Shown: in pieces, positions 62,001-64,000 of the stretch
How positions within the stretch are numbered: position 1 is the stretch's first letter
How the letters are laid out: the number at the start of each line of letters is the position of its first letter
From: Ifrita kowaldi
Lineage: Eukaryota; Chordata; Aves; Passeriformes; Cinclosomatidae
Assembly (NCBI GenBank): GCA_013398055.1
Contig: VZRS01012042.1
Coordinates: 62,001-126,000, forward strand
Length of the DNA: 64,000 nt
Direction of reading: 5' to 3'
Notes under the pieces: model-generated
The model's input: only the letters and a program-made list of their open reading frames with translations
Databases searched by the model: none
What the model was told of the DNA's origin: nothing
Position numbers and translations under genes: made by a program

Positions 62001-64000
62001 TCAGCATCCTTCTCTAAAAATTGCATAAGCTAATTTTGCATGTTGTTACTAGACAGTACCACAGAGTTCCTAGAGGCCATTGTGATCTCCTGCTTTTCTT
62101 GAGAATTTATAGCAGTGTTCTTTAGGCAGAAAATTAGGAAGGGTAATTTTTGGACTGGTTGAGTATGCAATTGTTTAATGGACTACTAACTAAGAGCCAC
62201 ATTTAAAAATATTTATGGCAACTCCTGTCATTTGCATGAACTGAAGCTGTTCATCTACAAGATCTGAATGCAGATCTCTGCAGTCGTGCACTGCTGTCTT
62301 CAAGGTGCAAAGCAAATTGGTACAGTCAGTTTTCTAGCCTGTGTAAACATATTCAGACAGCTAAATAATCAATTCTATTTTAAGACTCATTTATTTGGAT
62401 GTGCTATATTTGGCATATTTTTAATCTTGACCTGAGACAGCAACTGCTTCCTGGTATCAGAATATAAAAAAATCTAATAATTACTTACCTTTGGTAAAAT
62501 AATTTTATTGTTTTTGTATACCAAAATTCTCCTAGAATTTTATTAATATTTTTCATTCCTAAATATACTCAGAGTCAGAAAGTTTTTGGGTTTTTTTGAA
62601 AAGTACAGCTTTCTATCTTTGTACGACATATTAGAGATGAATTAATTTAAAAATCCCTGGCTAATTAACAAGACACACAATGCTTCTAACTCTTTAAATA
62701 CACAATAATTTAACTCCATTTGTTGTAACTGTATTATCAGTGTGTTCCCCCAATGGTAGGTATTACAAGCATTGAGTTAATCACATTTCTATAACCAATC
62801 ATTGTATTTCTTTATTCCATTTAACTGATTGCTGTTTTCTAGATTCAATAACACAATCTAACTAGTCTACCTACTGTCCATACCCTGATACCTCATGCAA
62901 TAGTTTTACATAAATTATGCCTAATTCACAAATCCACCGTGCTGTAAACAAAACAATTAACATTTATTATTTCTCAGTGGAGTACACCCTGTTAGTCAGC
63001 CCTAAGACCATGGAAAGAAGACAGACCTAACATATGCGTCTAACAGAACAGCTTCCTCCCACCTCTCATGCCCCTGCTCTCTATTTTGGTTCATATTTAG
63101 TAAAGCACATGATTCATTTAAGGCCTAGGAGTCGTTTGCATTTAAATTATATGCCTAAAAATATTGAGCATTTGCTCATGTGTCCTATGAATACAGAATC
63201 TAGGACTTGCATAGAAGAAAGATAACTTTTTCTGTGAAACAACTCAGAAAACAAACAAACAAACAAAAACCCACAACCCCACTCCAATACTAATTAAACA
63301 GTCTAAGGGTGAGAAAAGTATTCCAGTTGATTTTAAATCATGGATGAAAACAGATTATGATGGAGATTTAACAACTGCTTAATGATGGAATATATTTTTA
63401 GCCATCCATTTTTCAGTCATTCCAAATGAGTGTGCTCTGGGACTGGATTTAACACATCCATTTGACAAGAATATCCAGTTCACAAGAACATCTATCATAA
63501 TGAATGGGAAGCTGGAATGAACAGTATTTGCTCACTGTTCCTCCAAAGCCAAATGTATCCTCAGAATAGCGACTCCCTCTGCCTATCACAACTCCTTGTC
63601 TGCACCCTGTATCCAGTACTATGTTAACCATGAAGCACTCACTCTCTCAAATGTAAATAAATGTCTCTTTTCAAATTACTAACTGAAAGAAAAACTCTGC
63701 CTAGACAAATGAAGATACAAACATAGAGAATGACCACTTCATAATTCCTCCCAGTATTTCCCAAAGTAAAGAGAAACTTCTATGAACACCTTTGGAGATG
63801 ATAACAGTGAAACATATGCTAATCTTTTTTCCTTACAGAGAAAATTGATGCTTGTTTATTTTGCTGCTTTGGGACTAAAGTTAACTGATCAATTAACTTT
63901 AATTTTCTTGAACAGAGTGAACCATCAAGAGAAAAATCACAAAATATTTCTCCAAATCTCCATCTTCTTAAGATAGTGAATCAACATTCAAAATTGGTTT
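59057..64000. other. Unassigned AT-rich DNA to the window end
   Basis: Low-complexity items are 14 consecutive A at 59380-59393, an A-run near 60240-60250, and an (AAAC)n run at 63248-63270. The frames of 92 codons (59816-60094), 106 codons (60080-60400, minus) and 108 codons (61620-61946) have no recognisable domain; the last is hydrophobic but lacks any supporting signal. No exon or mobile element was identified. Confidence 0.55.
63248..63270. repeat. (AAAC)n microsatellite
   Basis: Four to five aaac units in an A/C-rich neighbourhood that continues to about 63287. Confidence 0.85.

Noticed and set aside
1..64000. CRISPR arrays, bacterial operons, rRNA or complete tRNA genes
   Set aside because: No regularly spaced direct repeats, no cloverleaf-forming intact tRNA and no operon-like frames; CR1 content shows a bird nuclear genome.

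Overview
This window looks like non-coding nuclear DNA from a bird. The evidence is at least ten fragments of CR1 LINEs, several ending in the diagnostic 3' tail built from ATTCTATG-type octamers, plus one solo LTR that I recognise from memory as a family common in bird genomes. My recollection is that this LTR is typical of Neoaves rather than chicken, so a neoavian host is a soft inference. The background is AT-rich and CpG-poor, with no CpG island in sight. No open frame is long or protein-like outside repeats. I found no convincing host exon, tRNA, rRNA, snRNA or CRISPR. An intergenic gene desert or the inside of a very long intron would both fit.

Layout. 1-157 is the 3' end of a CR1 cut by the window edge, and 358-752 is a second, internally deleted CR1. 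756-7548 is unassigned, with one more GC-rich patch at 1780-2160. 7549-7632 is a perfect 42-bp tandem duplication. 7918-8489 is the solo LTR. 11030-12342 is the longest CR1, carrying decayed reverse transcriptase (RT) sequence. 17255-17547 is a CR1 3' end. 18214-18352 is a G/T-only-like tract. 18992-19065 and 20531-20582 are two very short minus-strand CR1 tails. 27092-27318 is a CR1 of another 3'-tail type. 28927-28958 and 32898-32945 are pentanucleotide microsatellites. 37890-38335 is a minus-strand CR1 that has lost its 3' end. 40559-40602 and 46771-46834 are TA/TG repeats. 42590-43478 is a plus-strand CR1 with RT sequence and a large internal deletion. 56615-56705 may be an ancient tRNA-derived SINE. 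58491-59056 is a minus-strand CR1. The rest, to 64000, is AT-rich DNA with only low-complexity tracts.

No genes work together here. The recognisable content is dead retrotransposon sequence: both RT copies have a damaged catalytic motif and shifted frames, and the LTR has no internal retroviral region beside it. I found no new biological system. The points most worth checking are the identical 42-bp duplication, the cytosine-free 120-nt tract, the CR1 with a missing 3' end, the possible ancient SINE, and the two GC-richer patches (1780-2160 and 39420-39720) that I could not assign.
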